Part shown: piece by piece, positions 34,254 to 46,422 of the stretch
How positions within the stretch are numbered: position 1 is the stretch's first letter
Layout: each line of letters opens with the position of its first letter
Source of the DNA: Gnetum montanum
Lineage: Eukaryota > Streptophyta > Gnetopsida > Gnetales > Gnetaceae
Direction of reading: 5' to 3'
Length of the DNA: 60,000 nucleotides
Assembly (NCBI GenBank): GCA_015680685.1
Contig: MNCI01026399.1
Coordinates: forward strand, 1,112,344 to 1,172,343
Notes under the pieces: model-generated
The model's input: only the letters and a program-made list of their open reading frames with translations
What the model was told of the DNA's origin: nothing
The model's database searches: none
Translations under genes and position numbers: made by a program

Positions 34254-36740
34254 ATGTCTTCTTATCATAGGCATGATGATTTAAAACTACCAATGCCCCA
34301 AGAATTCAAGGTGATGTATACTCATCCAAATGTGTTTTTACTTGATTTCACCTTCATCCTACATTAGGATGAGTAGCTGTGATGGATGGAGAGATATGGA
34401 GGGTAACGTTGTGTTACTCTTGACTGATCTATTGCTAGGATTCTACTCCAAACTCTTAAGAGGTTAGACATCCAAGATCTCCATGATGAACACATTGTGC
34501 ATGATCATGACTATTGGGACTACCATCCCACAGAAACACAACAGAAACAAGATTGTCACCAGGAGAAGCACCATGAAGCTATGAAGGGAAAACAATTCAC
34601 CAACTCCTTGTTCTTGCTAAACCAAAATGATAATGAGGGTCCTCCCTCTAGTGGTTCTCAACATGAAGATTCTCCATCCCTTAACATTGGTAATGGAGGC
34701 TTGAACTTGAATCTACAGTCCACTATCAACAATCTAGGTTTATACAAAAGTGGGAGTCAATACAGGGGCTCAGGTAAGCATCATGATGATACAAAACTTA
34801 ATGATCATGGCCATGACAAGTAAAGGAAAGATGGAAGATGCCGTGGTGGTAGTAGTCCTCCTCACTCTTCACCTTCTTCATCTGCATCTTCTTCTTCCTC
34901 CTTTGAATATAATCAAAACTGTAGGGGACAAAACCACAATGGAGGTGAATGGTAGGATAATGATTATAGGCCCCTCCATGATTGAAGGGATAGTAGGGGA
35001 CATCATAGGCATCATTAAAATCATGATGATGATCAGCCCTTGTTGGCAACTCGAAGCATGCTAAACATCGTAGAGGCAATAAGGATCCTAACAAGGCATA
35101 TGAAAGATAGCATAATCAAGCAGTTGGATATGAACACTATCCTCAAATTTGAGGAGGATATAACTCAAATCCACAAAACCATCTTCAAGTCTTTTATGAT
35201 GCCTATGCCTTGCAAAACATAGAAAACAACTAGCAAAAACTTAAGTTGTTCCCTAGGACACATAAAAGAAGCATAAAGTTGGTATCATTCCTTACAGTCA
35301 AAATTAATTCACATATGGAGTATAATGATTGAGCTATTCAATGACAAATATCAAATGTACTCCAAAGTATCTAATTTGAGAAAGAAAATCCAAGGCTGGC
35401 GACAAGGAACACATGAACCCTTGGATGCATCCATGGGCAAGTATTATTCCCTTCTACATAGATGTCCTAGCCATGGTTATTCTCAATGAGAGCAGCTTCT
35501 CCATATCATAAATGGGCTTCAATTCAAAATGAGGAGAACTCTTAGGGTATATGCCCAAGGGAGACTGTTAAAACTAAGAGTCCATTAGATTCAAAGGCTA
35601 ATTGAGCAAGTTACAAAAGAAGAAGGTTAGTTGAGGAAATGGGAAAGTGCTAAGGAGTATAACTAGGATCCTTCCATCAAAAAAAGGAAGGTCTAATTTT
35701 CTGACAATGAGGGGAAGCACCACTTGATGAGGTGATGTAGCGAAAAACCTTGCCAATTCAAAAATCTATGTTTCAAATTTTAGCTAAAGTTGACAAAATC
35801 TGGGAATTTGTAGATGAAAAATTTTAAATTAGTCTGAAAATTATGGAAGAATCCAAAGAACAGGGTAGTGATCGAGACCGCAGGAGAAGAAAAGAAGTTG
35901 AACGTGCCTACCAAAGGATTAAGGGCAAGGTTGCAACAATAGAAGAGGTTGTGGAGTCAAAATCAGATGATGATGGTGGGTGTGACATCTACCAATATGA
36001 ACATCACAAAGAATGTTTTCCTATTGTGTCACACTTACATGAATCTAGGATGTATGCTCTAAATCCTAGACTAGCATGAAGGCAAGCACCTAGAAGTTTG
36101 CCTTATCCTCAAGGCAACCCAAGGTAGTTCCACCAACAACAACAGGCTTATTATCCAAGTGGAATTCCACCATAACCATATGAGAAATATTAGCAATGGC
36201 AACACCCACAGTTATGGGGATGCCACCACCAAGGTAGCAATACCCTTATTGGTAGCCAAATTTGTATGTGTACAATGTTCAAAAACCAATGTCTCTATGT
36301 GACTCTTCTAGTCACACATCTTTTCAGAATCACTACTACCCTCTAAAGTATTACAAAACCCATTATCCATCTTGTAAAGGGGAATCTCCATATCTCTATC
36401 ACCCTCCTCATCCTTTAGCACATGCTTCTTCACCCTTAACCCAATTACCACCTACTCCATCCATTTAGGGCAAAATTCCCATGTAGCTACTACAACATAA
36501 TCCTACCAAGGCCATTAATGTATAACTGGCTCCTCAGCCGAGTGGTTCAAAACCTAGATCCTATCAAAGACCATTCTTTCAAACTAATATCCCTACTAAA
36601 ATCTCACCCACTTATGCAGCTAGTCATCCTATATCTCCTTCATCCTCTACATCCATTTCTTTGAGAGCCCTTCAAAACAAACACCTCCCAGGATGCACAT
36701 AGTCATGTTAACCCACATTGTATCTTATTGGATCAAGGCT
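34254..36740 (+). pseudogene. Element G gag, decayed
   Basis: The start is ATG 34254, 134 bp after the LTR. The N-terminal module reads MSSYHRHDDLKLPMP then YTHPNVFLLDFTFILH. A Ser/His-rich linker lies at 34750-35050, the capsid core at about 35060-35670, and a zinc knuckle at 35981-36016 reads CDIYQYEHHKEC with the second Cys changed to Tyr. A Pro/Tyr/Gln/Ser-rich tail runs to about 36700. Numerous stops and frameshifts. Confidence 0.85.
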
Positions 36741-37200
36741 AGCAACCTTCCTAGGAAAAGAGCTAATCTTAGAAGTCCTCTCATCTATTTGCAGATTGTT
36801 GGGAATGAGCCATGCAAGGCTCTTCTTGACTAAGGTTATAGAGTTAATATGATTTTCCATGAAATGTACAATGCTTGAAACTTGCCTCCTCTCAAGAAGA
36901 GCAACATCCATTTAGAATTTGTAGATCAGTCCATCACTATTCCTTTTGGACTAGTGAAGGACATTGTAACCACTGTCAGTGGGTGGTCATATCCTATCGA
37001 TTTCATAGTAATCATAGTTGATAATTGTAAGGGGGACTTTCCAATCATTATGGAAAGGGCTTGGTTGAGCACTGTTGATGCATAAATGGGCATCAAATAT
37101 CTTTCCCTAGAGATTTCCAAGGAAAATACATTGGAAAAGATCAAGAAGTGAGTTTCATGCATCACAAAAAGTGATACAAAGTGCAACTATGTGTAGAAAC
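36741..37200 (+). pseudogene. Element G protease, decayed
   Basis: The catalytic loop near 36820-36850 reads LLD-stop-GYRVN, so Asp is kept and the next codon is TAA. It is followed by NIHLEFVDQSITIPFG and GDFPIIMERAWLSTVDA (36882-37085). Alignable to A and D over its whole length. Confidence 0.75.
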
Positions 37201-39000
37201 TCTAATCTATTAAAAGTACATTAATCAAAGCATGCAGATGATGTGTAGATAAATCTAAAATTCAAAAGTTCCTATACACAACAACCACAAACCAAGAGGA
37301 CACCCAATGACTAATAGTTGATTCTGAAAATAGCACACTTTGCATGAAACCTACTAAGAGCTTAACTTGTGCCTATGTTAAAGGCATGGATGAATTAGAG
37401 CAAGTTCATCACCAACTCTCCAATGATGAACCTAATGATACTAATTGAAAAAAGTTAAAAATCCCTAATAGTTTTAAACAAAAGCCCTTAGAGTTAAAAA
37501 CTCTACCTACTAACATGGAATATGCATTTCTAAAAAATAAAAAGCTGGTGATAATCAATGCTAACATTACTCCTCATTAGAAAATGATGTTGTTAAAGGT
37601 GGTTAATAAATGGACAACAACCTTTGCTTAGTCATATTATGAACTCACAAGGATTGATCCTAGGATATGCTAACATTGCATCTATACTAATCTGGCCATG
37701 AAGCCAAAGAGGTAGCCACAGCTACAGTTGAATCCCAAATTGAAGTAGATCATCACAGAGGAACTTGAACAACTCCTCAAGGCAAGATTTATCTATCCAA
37801 TTGCAAATAGCAAGTGGATTATTCCACCTGTAATTATGCCAAAGAAAGGTGACAAATGACAAGTTTGTATTAATTTTAGGCTATTGAACATGGCAACATT
37901 CAAAGATCATTTTCCATTGTCATTTGTGAACCATGTGTTGAACACTATTTCTAGGCATTACGATTATAACTTCTTGGATGGTTATAGTGGCTATAACCAA
38001 ATTCAAATCTCGCTCAAGGATCAGGACAAAGAAATATTCACATGTCCCTAAGGGGACTTTTGCATATTATAAGATGTCCTTTCTTCTATGTAATGCCCTT
38101 GTAACTTTCCAATGCCATGTCCTAAGTATTTTTTTAGCAGCAAATTGGTAGTAGGATGAAAGTCTTCATGGATGACTTCTCTACCTATGGTGCTACATTC
38201 AAGCAAGCCTTGGACTACCTTGAACAAGTGCTTAAAAGGTGCATGGAGACTAATCTTCAACTCAATTGACAAAAGAACCATCTCATGATCGAAGAGGGCA
38301 TTGTCTTGGGACACATAATTTCTCAAGCAAGGATTGAGGTAAACCTTGAAAAGATTCATGTTATCCAAGAAATAACCCACCAACTAAAAACCACTAAATA
38401 TGTTTGATCATTCCTTGGACACATTGGCTACTCTTGAAGATTCATAGAGAATATCCTAAGATCGTGAAATTGTTGGTCGAGCTCACAAAGAAAGATGCTC
38501 TGTTCATATGGACCAAGGAATGTGAAAAGGCATTCCAACAACTTAAGGAGAACCTTGTAGAAACTCCAATTCTATGAGCACCTACTTGGTCTCATCCATT
38601 TTACATAATGACGAATGCATCAAACTATGCCTCGGGAGCTATGCTTATGTAGTTAGATGATTAGAAATGTTCATATTACATCCACTATGCAAGCTGAAGC
38701 ATTGTGGGTGCACAACTCAATTACACCACAACAAAAAAAGAGTTGATGGTTGTGGTCTATGCTTTGGAGAAGTTCAGGCACTATGTGCTTGGAAATAAGG
38801 TGTTTGTGCATACTAACCATAGTTTCATTTGCTTTCTAATGAATAAACCAATAATGAGACCCTGTGTCATATGGTGGCTGGTGATCTTGTAGGAGTTTGA
38901 TCTCACAATGGTATATTGAAAGGAGACTGAGAATGTGGTCACTAATCACTTGTCTTGATTACAATGGGACAACAAAGAGGATGAAAGTCCACTCTCTAAT
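37201..39000 (+). pseudogene. Element G RT and RNase H, decayed
   Basis: RT blocks: EQLLKARFIYPIANSKW near 37760-37810, then a variant of RMCIDFRLLN, then FLDGYSGYNQIQISLKDQ near 37970-38030. The catalytic FMDDFSTYG is at 38165-38191 with both Asp residues intact. RNase H follows, with GAQLNYTTTKKELMVVVYAL (38704-38763) and HTNHSFICFLMNKP. Stops are frequent. Confidence 0.85.
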
Positions 39001-40440
39001 AAATTTCCTAATGAGTTCCTCTTTGCTAGTGTAATAAATGAACAAGTGTCCACTGAGCCAAAATGGTATGAAGGCATTCTCACTTATCTTCTTACTCAAA
39101 AGATGCCACAATAGTTAGACTACTAAAAGAAACAATAGTTTCTTCATCAAGCAAAACACTTCATGGAGATTAACGAATACCTTTACAAGGTGTGCACCGA
39201 TGGCTTGTTTCATTAGTGTGTTCCTAATGCTAACCAACTGCATGGTCTCCAAGATGCTCACAAGGGTTCTTGTGGGGACCACTATGTAGGGAGATGCACA
39301 ACCATTAAAATCCTAATGGAAGGGTACTATTGGCCAACAATTTTCAAGGATGCCCACTAACTCATCTACTCTTGTGAATGTTGTTAATAAGACAGTGGGA
39401 TGACCATTCAAATGAAGGGATCTCAGTAGTGGATCCAACCACTGGAACCTTCAACATTTGGGGCATAGACTTCATGAGTACCATCACACCCATGTCAAAT
39501 AGAAAGGCATACATAATAGTTATTGTTGACTATTGTGCAAAATGAGTAGAAGTAGCAACTGTCACTAACTATACATCGTACACTACTGCACAGTTTGTAA
39601 AAAAAATGTTGTAAATAGGTTTGAAGTACTACATGCACTGATTTCTAACAATGGTACTCATTTTACAAGTACTACCTTTTGCAAGCTCATGCAACGCTTT
39701 GGGATTAAGCATAAATTAACAACATACTACCATCCCCAACTGAACAGTCAAGTAGAGGTTATCAATAGAAAGATCACAAAAATCTTAATGAGAACAATTA
39801 GAAAATATAGGAGAGACTAGAGCACAAAACTTAATGATGCCCTCTAGGCATACCACTCAACATGGAAACTCCCTATAGGCTACTCTTCCTATGAGTTAGT
39901 GTACAAAAAATTGCCAACTCTACCAATTTAATCTAAGCTTCGTACACTTTCAACAACTTATGACCTTGAACTTGACCTAAGCCTAGCACAAAAAGAGAGA
40001 TTGATAAACCTTAACATGCTAGATGAGAATCAATTGGTGTCCCTATTCTTAAATGAAGTGCACAAAGCATTTAGTAAACAATGTCATGATCTTAGGATAA
40101 GAAAAGTAAAATTTCAAACTAGAGACAAGGTTCTCTACTAGAACCCCCACACATGTACCTCAACAAACTAAGTTCCAGACATTATTGAAAGGGCCTTACA
40201 TCATTCATGAAACTTTTCCTTCAAGGGCCATGTTAATTTACAAACTCAAGGGCCCAAACAAAAAATAGCTAGTCAACACACAATAAGTGAAACCTGTTCA
40301 TGAGCCCATGCAAGCCAATGCAGTCAACACCTCATCAAATGAACAACCATGTTTAATCTTTTGAATCTCCTCCTTTCAACCTAGTCTTAGGGGAGTTGGC
40401 CATCCATGCTAATCTATTGAGTGGCTCTGCTCGTTTTCTA
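39001..40440 (+). pseudogene. Element G integrase, decayed
   Basis: HHCC zinc region at about 39250-39390. The core has GIDFMST near 39460-39480 (first Asp kept), ISNNGTHFT near 39645-39670 (second catalytic Asp changed to Asn) and QVEVINRK near 39750-39775 (Glu kept). A C-terminal region with AYHSTWKLPIGYSSYELVY follows near 39850-39905. The frame ends in the family tail near 40375. Confidence 0.85.
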
Positions 40441-42432
40441 CTTTTTTCTTCTACACTTTCTTTGTTCTTATACCATTTTTGTTTTACACTTTTTTATTTT
40501 TCCAAATTTTTGTTTAATAACATCGTTCATATGTTTTATTTTTCTTGAATATTTTACAAGTTCTTTTATAATTTTTCTTATCTTAGTGTAAATTTTTCTT
40601 GTCTTCTAATAAAAGTGCTTTATTGCCAATAGGAATCAGTGATGCTGCTGTTAGCTACTAATGGTGGTTTGTACCTAATGTTTTTTATTGCTAATGTCTA
40701 GCTTCTATTTGTGAATCTTGATGACCAATAACTAAGATAGATTTATTTTTCATAGAATAGGCAGTGAGTCCACATCATCCACCCATCCATCAACTCTATA
40801 GTTTTCCTAGTTTTGGAAATATGAGGTCCATTTTTCATTAATAAAACTTTAATGAACTTGTGACCTTGGAAGTTTCCAAACTTGGGAAAGATTCAAAGGT
40901 TTGAAAAAGGTGTGACTTCAAGGAGATTCAATACTCTATGTGCCTCTCTACTTTCTTGAGTGCATGTGTGTTTTCATGGATTTTTTACTGTTCCATGTCA
41001 ACCAATAACAAGAAGTTGAATAAGTCTTTGCATGGTGTGGTTCCCATCCAAAAATTCACAAAAAATATAAAATGTTTTAAAAAATAACAAAAAATAAAAA
41101 AACAAAACAAACAAAAAAACATGATGGGAATTCAAAGCACACCTCTTAGACAAAACAAATAGGCTACAAGCACTAATTATGGGACTAGAAAGACATGTTA
41201 CCCATGCCTGAAGGTCCCCTCTAACTAAGGCTTTTTCTCACTTCCTACTTCTTTTTTCTTCTCAAATAAGAAACGGTGGTTGCTTGTAGGAGCATTCTTG
41301 TGTCTTGAGGAGGTGGAATAGTCCTAGAGTGGTGATGCAAAGTCACTGAAAGTGGTTGATTTTGGTCAAGACTAAGGTTGGACTTTATCAATTCATTTAA
41401 CCATGAAATTCATAAGGGACTTCATGTGACCATGATTGGGACATCCATTCCATTCTCTATCTCATCCATTAATGCTCTCCATAACTTACCTCACTACCAG
41501 TTTTCATGTTTTTTTAATGTCTTAGTTTGACATGTTAAAATTCTTAGGTAGATTCTTCGGCTTTTAGTCATTAGCTTTTCGTAACCATTAATCAAATGTG
41601 GGGTCCACAGTCTCCTTAGTTGAGGTTATGCAAGGGCAAAAAGGGCATAATCCTACAATGGGAAGGATCCACTTGCAAAGTGCTTGGTTGGGCTAGTTAA
41701 GTCCCTTATCCTTAGACATTTTTGTAATAAAATATTTTGCATTCCCCATTGATTGCGTCCAACTATGTGCTCTTTATGGCATTTCTCCAATCATTCTCCA
41801 TCTTTTGTGCACTCTCAAATCCTCTTCATGTATTTCATTGTATTCTTGGCTTTTGGGGCTTCCATTAACTCTAATTTCTTTCAAAAACACCTTATATTTT
41901 TCAAGTTTTGATTTAGTCCATGGTGATTAATAATTACATTGACTAGGCCTTATCGATGAGGCCTAGTCGACACATGGAAAAAATTCTATAAATAGTGCCC
42001 ATCACTTAGGAATTTTTTGTACATTTTCTTCAAACATAAGGGGAGTTTTTGCAATTTTTCAGAGCTCAAAACCTTCCAAAGCCCATAACTTTCAAACTGT
42101 TTGTCCGATTCACTTCATTCTTTAGCCTTGCAGCTCTAGAGGTATGCTTTCTGTCATGGAGGCCACAAACCTTAGGTTTTTGACAAAAAATTGTTTAAAA
42201 TTTTTCTAACTCTTCCATGGGTGTAATGAATAAAATAATATTAAATCATCAACCTATGAGAGTTAAACCCTTCCAACACACTCCAATAACCTATCTAATA
42301 AAATAATATTAAAATAATCAAACAAGCCTTGACCACAACTTAGCCAAGTGTAACAACCCCAAGAGATAAGGTATTCCAAATGTTTCAAAGTTATACATTA
42401 AGTGCTAATCCTTTGTCATGTTATGATTGCAA
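40441..42432 (+). other. Spacer between pol and 3' ORF in element G
   Basis: Non-coding. It contains GTGAGTCCACATCATCC at 40764-40780, a block alignable to element E around GGGAAGGATCCACTTGC (about 41660-41676), and a U3/R-like promoter segment at about 41930-42070 listed separately. The 3' ORF starts at its end. Confidence 0.65.
41930..42070 (+). promoter_or_regulatory. Internal U3/R-like promoter before the 3' ORF
   Basis: TATCGATGAGGCC and CTAGTCGACACATGG (41951-41976) are followed by TATAAATA at 41987-41994, then CCCATCA, then GGGAGTTTTTGCAATTTTTC. The same order is found in the LTRs of G: GTCGACATGG, TATAAATA, CCCATCATG, GGAGCTCTTG. It looks like a diverged piece of LTR that could drive the 3' ORF. 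Confidence 0.5.
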
Positions 42433-45270
42433 ATGACACCTAGACCAAAACACCTGTAGGAAGGATGACCATCTCAACCAAGGGACAAGCAACCAAGAGC
42501 TGAAAGGGAGCAACAAGAGCAAGCCCAAGAGTAGGTAGTAGAAACTCATGAAACAAGACCTCTTCAACAAGAGCCCAAAGTGAAATCTATCTAACAAATT
42601 CCTAAAGAAGTGGCCATAACAAAACAATCCCATCAAGATGAGGCACTAGGACTAGTTCCAAGACTTGAGGTCACATTAACTCAATCCTACCTTGATCAGA
42701 TCAAGCCTCATGACATCCAATCTTCAATTCTCCAAAAATTGAACTTTAGACAATTCTTAAAACATGCTTCACCAAAAGTCAAGACATAATTGTAGAACTC
42801 TCCCATGTGACCAATCATCACTTTCAGTGGGAAGTGGTACATGGGAGAGATGTATCTCTTCTGGAACAGTAGGCAGGTGAGAGCCACTATGAAGATCAAG
42901 AACATTCAAGTGTTCTACTCGGTGGAAGCTATTGCATAGGCCTTAGGGTTGCCTAATGTTGGAGTCAATTTGGCAGAGATCTCCACCCAAGTAGACATGG
43001 AGGTAAAGAGGAAGTGAGCCCAATGATGCTATGGAGTGGACCACATGGAGTATGATGTAATCACCCTAGCAAAGCATGTATATTTTAAGATAGCAGCCTC
43101 AGTAAGGTAACTACTTTCTCCACCCATGTTTATGCTACTTTGAGTGGAAAATTCCTTATGAACGTTCCACAAATAATCTATCTAGATATAGAAAAGCAAT
43201 TTAAGAAAAATGAATGTAGAAGGAAGGCCTTGCCCTTTCCTTGCCTTATCAAAAAATAATGCAAAAGGGCAGGAATAGATCAATATGCCAATGATACACT
43301 CCACCATACTCCTTCTACCTCTTAGGCAAAAATGATGAAGGACAAGACCCCTGCCACAACCAAAGAAGAGGAGCAACAACCACCACCACCTCCACCCACT
43401 CATGAAACAATGCTAAAGTCCTATGCTGCCCTTGAATGAATGTGCAAGATCTAAGAGTAGCTCTTGCATGAGTAGGAGTAGCGGGCAAGAACGAGTGATG
43501 GTGATCTATCTATGTATCATCCAACAATGAGTTACCTCAATAAAGTGCTTGAACCATTAGCCAAATGGAGGTGGTTAGGCTAATCTTTTTAGCCCAAAGA
43601 ACACAACTACCTGTAGGATCAAACCCTAGCACTCGAGAGATAACAATCTCTCTCTCACAATAGCAGTAGTTCCTAGACATCTCTAGGAATGTTGCTACTT
43701 TCTCGGTGCATCTAGAGGAGGGCAAGGGGGCAACTATCTTGGTGATGTAGCACCATGGGCAAGAGACAACAGCAGAGGTGGTTGCTAATAGAATTACCAA
43801 GGCATTAAATGCACCCACAGCATCTATCCCAAATGTTCCTACACTTCATGATGTGCAAATGTCTGCAAGAACACTTAGCGGCAAATTAAGTGTAGCCCAG
43901 CACAAAGAATTGTTGAACCAACTAGTAGGAACCAAGCAACCAATTCTGAATGTCTTTGACCTTTTAAATACAATCATTGCAACCCAGATGGAGCTATTGG
44001 AAGGAAGGGAAAATGCATTATCATGGAGGGACAACTCGAAACATCCCAAGCTCAAAACCAATGCCTAGCTGCAAAGGTTGCTGAATTAAGAGCCCACCTT
44101 GCTAATCCTGCGCTTCTCAGCTCTAAGCTAACCCATGATGAAGCTTTTCAATAGCTTTAGAAAAAGCTCAAGAAGGTTGAGGATGCAAAGGATACAAAGA
44201 TTTTTTATCAATCCTTGGCCAATGTCACCATGCACAATATCCAAAAGGCCTTAGATCATACTCACCAGGAGAATGTCATCCTAACTACAAAGAATCACTA
44301 CCTATGAAATGTTGATGTGCAAAAGCAACAAATGCAAGATTTCATCCATCAATAATAGGAACAGCTAGCCAAAGTAAACATGAAATTGTAAAGATTAGTA
44401 GCTGAAAACAAAAATCTCTCCATGGAGGAAGTTCAAGCCCTTCGCCAAAAATCTACAATAGATGTGGCCACCTAGAAAAATGAGGCTCTCAAATTTAAGA
44501 GAGTTAAAAATCACTACAGAGATCAAGTTGGTCTACAGAAATAAATCAATGAAAAACATATTCAGATGGTGAAGGCAAAAATTAATGAGGCCCTCTAGCA
44601 ACTCAAGGAAGGAGGAGATGTCTAGCAACCTCTCTTTGATGGGCTCAATGACTATAACAAAGTGGAGATCAACATGAAGGAGTTGCAGATCAAGGAGATG
44701 ACGAAGTACATGGAGCTTGCCAATCTCTATTATGCAAATCTATTAAAGCTGTTTGCTAGATAGCCGTAATCCAAATTACAGAAATAGGTGGCCAGTTCAT
44801 ACTTATTGTATGAAGCTAAGTTCAAGCATCACACAGACACTAAGAAGAAGCTTGAGGTGGCAAATGCAAAACTCAATGTTCTCAAGCAACACTTCACTAA
44901 TCAATGGTCTATAGTTGAGAACTTGGCTAGGAGACTAAGTGACTACTAAGAGCTACAGAATGTAATAAAGGTCTTCGATGTTGACTACAAACTTTTTGCT
45001 ACCTAGTTTGTCAATGTGAAAAAGTTGTTTCCAACAATGCTCTGTCCTTGGGATGTTCCCACACTGGCCCACATTCACGATATGGCACGAACTATAAACA
45101 ATCCCAGGAATAAGAAGGAAAAGATGAAGGCACTATTGAATGTCTTCCATCTTCCACCAGAGGTTGCAGCTATCGTAGGATAATCACAACCACCTCAACC
45201 ACCGCATGCACCTAAAGTAGGAGAAGGTTCTATGAAGCCTCAAAAACCTCCATTGCCTAAGACCATTTGA
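42433..45270 (+). pseudogene. 3' ORF of element G, coiled-coil protein, decayed
   Basis: ATG 42433 to TGA 45268-45270 is 945 codons, with no net frameshift between the ends despite internal stops and a shift in the middle (around 43778-44020). The start, MTPRPKHL, matches H (MTPKLRHP). A globular block has NSPM then PIITFSGKWYMGEMYLFW (about 42800-42865) and FYSVEAIA followed by ALGLPNVGV. From about 43750 to 44950 it is rich in heptads with Leu, Glu, Gln and Lys (coiled coil). The end has LFPTMLCPWDVPTLAHI and LPPEVAAIVG (about 45020-45180). No membrane segment is seen. It lies between integrase and the 3' LTR, where some plant Gypsy elements carry env-like genes, but I see no envelope features. 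Confidence 0.78.
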
Positions 45271-45517
45271 ACTTCTTCCTTGTCTTCATGTCATCAAAGG
45301 AATTGTGGTTGTAATTTTGTTCCAGTGTTCAATTTTGTTATCCTGAACACCAAAATTTTGTAATGATTGTAGTTCCATACACTCAGGCACTTAGTGTTTG
45401 TTCATATGTGTTGTGTTTGTGTATGTCAGTGGTTAGTCAATAATCCCATACATGTCCATAATTTTGTAAGAAACTTGTTCCTCCTTTGTTCACTTAAGGA
45501 TGAGTTTTCATTAAGTT

Positions 45518-45526
45518 GTGGGGGTA
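45518..45526 (+). other. Polypurine tract of element G
   Basis: GTGGGGGTA directly precedes the TGATGA of the 3' LTR. The same motif occurs in H and E. Confidence 0.75.
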
Positions 45527-46417
45527 TGATGAGTTGCATTTTCTTGGGTCCCATCGATGAGGCCTCGTCAACGCTGTCACATTGTTGTGACCCCATCAAC
45601 ATAGCCCCGTCGACATGGGATTTGATGCATTGATGTGGCCTCATTGATGTAGTGTTTATTTTTGCCTATAAATACATGATCACCCATCATGTTTAGGGCA
45701 TCTTTTGTCATAGTTGTAGTGGAGCTCTTGTAGTTTTGTCATTTAAAAGTTAGAATGTTTTTCTAAGTGGTTGCAGTAGGAGTCAAAAAGATTATAGATC
45801 TTTATTCAAGCACTGTTGTACCTAAGCACGACAATGTGTGCGACTATAAAGATGAATTTTCTAATAAACCTTGCAACACTTTGAAATAGATTAATAGTTT
45901 ATTTATGCATTTAATGTTTTATGCAATTTCCTTTAATGCTTTCAATAATTAAGCTAGATTGAATAACAATTAATTAAGCACATAAGTACGACCACTTCAA
46001 GCATACGCTTGACACTTAGTAATCCCAATAATGCTTAACGTTTGATAACCTAGTAGTATTAAATGTGTTCAGGATGTGTACAACAAGTGGGAACAGATGC
46101 TTAGGTTAGGATTAGTTAGGTGTAGCTAGTTAGGCTAAATTAGCAATTTAATTATTTTATTTTATGCATTATTCTTTATCCTTAGGCAACTTAAAACACA
46201 AAACATGAAAATGATAAAAATCATATGCCTCAGTCGCACTCAATCATACCTTTGCATTTCATAAGTGTAATTGGGAAGACAATGATTGCAACCGTTAGTT
46301 TCACGTCCTAGAGATCAGTGTACTTAAAAAGCTATAAGTCCACGAAATTCAACCAGATCGTGCTTGAACACTTAGTGATTCATATGGTTGGGCGTAGGGT
46401 CTACTTACTACTCATCA
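45527..46417 (+). repeat. Element G 3' LTR (891 bp)
   Basis: TGATGAGTTGC to CTACTCATCA, with TATAAATA at 45667-45674. U3 has a series of CATCGATG, CGTCAACG, CATCAAC and CGTCGAC words at 45552-45650, part of which is missing from the 5' LTR. Confidence 0.92.
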
Positions 46418-46422
46418 CATTC

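Larger units (their letters stand above)
33277..46417 (+). mobile_element. Element G: Ty3/Gypsy, 13.1 kb, with 3' ORF and TSD
   Basis: It has LTRs at 33277-34120 and 45527-46417, TSD catcc (33272-33276) and cattc (46418-46422, one transition), PBS, gag, protease, RT, RNase H, integrase, a 2-kb spacer, a 3' ORF of 945 codons and PPT. It is the only element here in which the full domain order can be followed on one strand without interruption. All frames are decayed. The RT catalytic box FMDDF is typical of Athila/Tat. Confidence 0.93.
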
